DNA from: CAZVWJ01 sp964631325 | GTDB taxonomy: Bacteria; T1Sed10-126 | Assembly: GCA_964631325.1 (NCBI GenBank) | Contig: CAZVWJ010000007.1 | Coordinates: forward strand, 25,228 to 89,227 | Direction of reading: 5' to 3' | Length of the DNA stretch: 64,000 nucleotides | Shown: piece by piece, positions 62,430-64,000 of the stretch | How the letters are laid out: each line of letters opens with the position of its first letter | Numbering within the stretch: position 1 is the stretch's first letter | Notes under the pieces: model-generated | Databases searched by the model: none | Seen by the model: only the letters and a program-made list of their open reading frames with translations | Told to the model about the DNA's origin: nothing | Translations under genes and position numbers: made by a program

Positions 62430-62657
62430 GTAATTACTCACCTATCCTCTCTCCCCTAACGGGAGAGAGCTTGCGCTGCACATGGGCAGGACCCGTGGCA
62501 TTTACGCACTATTAGAGAGAGGGGGACAACACCCATCCCTTTCTGTAAAAAAGTTGGGTTGAAGGCATTTTCGAAGCCTTTTCACCCCCTTTTGTGCCTG
62601 TCCTGAGTACGTCAGGATTTTCCCCCGTCAAGGGGGAAAAGATTAGGTGAATAGTTG
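62430..62657. mobile_element. MITE-like element, copy h (228 bp, 9-bp target duplication)
   Basis: Ends GTAATTACTCACCTATCC and (reverse complement) CAACTATTCACCTAATC. Perfect 9-bp direct repeats CATTAATTT flank it (62421-62429 and 62658-62666). The core hairpin CCCCCGTCAAGGGGG is inside, a nested 45-base insert at 62470-62514 matches copy f, and a TCCTGA/TCAGGA hairpin lies near 62600. Confidence 0.88.
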
Positions 62658-62728
62658 CATTAATTTTAACATGAATCTGACTTAATCCGAATATCCACGA
62701 AAAATTAAAATCCCGTGATTTATCCGGG

Positions 62729-63907
62729 TTAAAAGTGTTTTTTACAGTAGGAGTGAATGGCCTGAGCCAGGGAGCGAGCCACAGACCGCTGATATTTTGT
62801 ACTGCGCAATTTTTGTTCCTCACCAGGATTGGAAAGAAAACCTGATTCAACGAGAACCGCCGGCATCTGGGCATCTTTTAGGACCCAGAAGGGCGCCTGC
62901 TTGACGCCCCGGTTGGTAGTGGAAAGCTCCTGATTCAATTCTCCGATAATCTTCCGGGCTAACTTCTGGCTCTGGCGGGTATGAACTGTGGCCCGCAGTT
63001 TCCAGAGAATCCAGGAAATATCATCCAAATCTTCCGCATCATGTCCTTCATAACGAAGGGCACTATTCTCAATTTCCGCCAGTTCTTTAGCCGACGGATC
63101 GGAGGGCTCACTGCTCAAAGTGAAGGCCTCAAACCCGGTAGCATACTCCGTGTAACCACTGTTGGCATGAAGAGAAAGAAAAATATCCGCATTAAGCTCA
63201 TTCGCCATTCGGGTTCTATCCTTCAACGGCAAGAAACTATCGGCATCACGGGTGAGAACGGGTTTAATATTCTCGTAATTATTTTGAAAATATTTTTTCA
63301 AAATCCGGGAAATCTCCAGAACAACTTTCTTCTCCTGCAAACCATTTGCACCAATCGCTCCGGGGTCCCGACCACCGTGACCCGGGTCAATTACTACCAC
63401 CCAACGATCACTTTTAGTCCGGGATTTTTCCTGTAAAAAAGACCCAATCGGATCTTTTTTCTGCTGGTGATCGGATTTTGCTTCAACTAACTGCATTTGA
63501 GTCCGGGAGGGATTCCAGATTACGGAACGGGAGGTCTGAGAATTGAGAAAATTCGCCGTAGAGCGAGCGGCAAGATAAATTCTTCCCTTGTTTAACACCG
63601 GGTGCCGGGCTATAAAAAGTCTCTGCTGGTCAGACAGAATTCGCCTGTTCCAGGGAGTAAAATTAAACTCGTTATTCTGATCCCGGACTTCAAGACGATT
63701 TACCCCGACTCGCCAGTTAACCTTATAATCCAGGGCATGAAAAAATTCATAGAGATCAACTAAAAAATCTTCCCCCTGTTTGACTACGGGGATCTCCTGT
63801 AGGAGGTTACCACTGGAGTCAACCAGATTGAGGGTCGCAGCCTCGGCTGGAATTGCAGAAAATAAAAGAATAAAAACTATTAGCCCTATTTTTAACTGTT
63901 TTTTCAA
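62729..63907 (-). CDS. N-acetylmuramoyl-L-alanine amidase (AmiC-like)
   Basis: A 392-residue exported amidase. Signal peptide (IGLIVFILLFSAIPAEA), then a copper-amine-oxidase-N/AMIN-like region (about 25-150), then Amidase_3: VVIDPGHGGRDPGAIGANGL with the zinc His, a Glu in EKKVVLEISR, LSLHANSGYTEY and the catalytic Glu in VLVESGFLSNPG. It cuts the amide bond between muramic acid and the stem peptide. TTG start at 63907 with AGGAGG ten bases upstream. Confidence 0.93.
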   Translation of the reverse strand: MKKQLKIGLIVFILLFSAIPAEAATLNLVDSSGNLLQEIPVVKQGEDFLVDLYEFFHALDYKVNWRVGVNRLEVRDQNNEFNFTPWNRRILSDQQRLFIARHPVLNKGRIYLAARSTANFLNSQTSRSVIWNPSRTQMQLVEAKSDHQQKKDPIGSFLQEKSRTKSDRWVVVIDPGHGGRDPGAIGANGLQEKKVVLEISRILKKYFQNNYENIKPVLTRDADSFLPLKDRTRMANELNADIFLSLHANSGYTEYATGFEAFTLSSEPSDPSAKELAEIENSALRYEGHDAEDLDDISWILWKLRATVHTRQSQKLARKIIGELNQELSTTNRGVKQAPFWVLKDAQMPAVLVESGFLSNPGEEQKLRSTKYQRSVARSLAQAIHSYCKKHF

Positions 63908-63952
63908 ATTGTCAATACCTCCTGCTAATTCTAATTAAACCCTTTCCTAACC

Positions 63953-63991
63953 CGATTAATTCACGACAGCTCATCCGTCGTGAATTAATCG
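63953..63991. repeat. Palindromic repeat (copy 2 of 2 in the window)
   Basis: CGATTAATTCACGAC (63953-63967) pairs perfectly with GTCGTGAATTAATCG (63977-63991). It is preceded by CCTAACC, like the copy at 25481. It could be a terminator or a mobile palindrome. Confidence 0.7.
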
Positions 63992-64000
63992 CCCGGAGGG

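Overview
The window looks like the chromosome of a Gram-negative, LPS-bearing (diderm), probably uncultivated bacterium that I cannot place in a named phylum. The evidence is an lptC-lptA-lptB cluster joined to rpoN, a long ribosome hibernation factor, ptsN, rapZ, yvcK, HPr and Enzyme I. This order is familiar from proteobacteria, mostly delta-like lineages, and from several diderm candidate phyla. Minor pseudopilins, large secreted multidomain proteins and many small non-coding repeats fit an environmental lineage with an expanded exoproteome. Start codons are mixed (ATG, GTG, TTG) and lptA appears to start at ATT.

Layout. (1) Positions 1-6.9 kb are an accessory island of small toxin-antitoxin-like modules: AbrB/PIN twice, an orphan ribbon-helix-helix antitoxin, an AbiEii-type nucleotidyltransferase with a small partner, an antitoxin-like orphan, and an MNT/HEPN pair. 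They are separated by a composite intergenic repeat made of (GAAGAGGCG)n 9-mers, CGTAACC/CGCAACT 7-mers and a block ending in AATCTGTGTAATCTGTGG. At the left edge a small membrane-protein gene is split by a 143-bp MITE-like element flanked by a perfect 9-bp target duplication. (2) Positions 6.9-25.4 kb, minus strand, are probably one transcription unit: pseudopilins GspH, GspI and GspJ, a giant GspK-like protein with embedded lamin-tail-like domains, and then two tandem giant secreted proteins of about 2,130-2,150 residues with phospholipase-D-type HKD motifs, fibronectin III repeats and a lamin-tail domain. This is the best candidate for an undescribed system. (3) A divergent type IV pilin gene (26.0 kb) lies beside a RAYT transposase element with perfect 25-bp inverted ends. 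(4) Positions 27.6-32.4 kb carry APS kinase and sugar-nucleotide genes (UDP-xylose and GDP-deoxyhexose branches). (5) Positions 32.5-39.5 kb carry TPR and low-complexity envelope proteins, a GAF-rich membrane sensor with a degenerate GGDEF-like end, and a Ppx/GppA phosphatase. (6) Positions 39.5-44.6 kb carry SMC and an atypical ABC pair. (7) Positions 44.9-52.9 kb carry phosphomannomutase, SerRS, an NtrB/NtrC-like pair, an ECF sigma factor with a 72-residue zinc anti-sigma factor, and a phosphoglucose/phosphomannose isomerase. (8) Positions 53.3-63.9 kb carry the regulatory PTS, rpoN and LPS-transport cluster, a GerMN lipoprotein-like gene and a cell-wall amidase.

Together, regions 4 and 7 can feed surface polysaccharide synthesis. 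Region 8 couples phosphotransfer, sigma-54 and envelope biogenesis, and the NtrC-like regulator is a natural client of RpoN. A MITE-like family built on CTCTTCCCCC...GGGGGAAGAG hairpins occurs at least eight times in the gaps. Two copies have perfect 9-bp target duplications, which shows that the family has been mobile. No rRNA, tRNA, CRISPR array or prophage was recognised.
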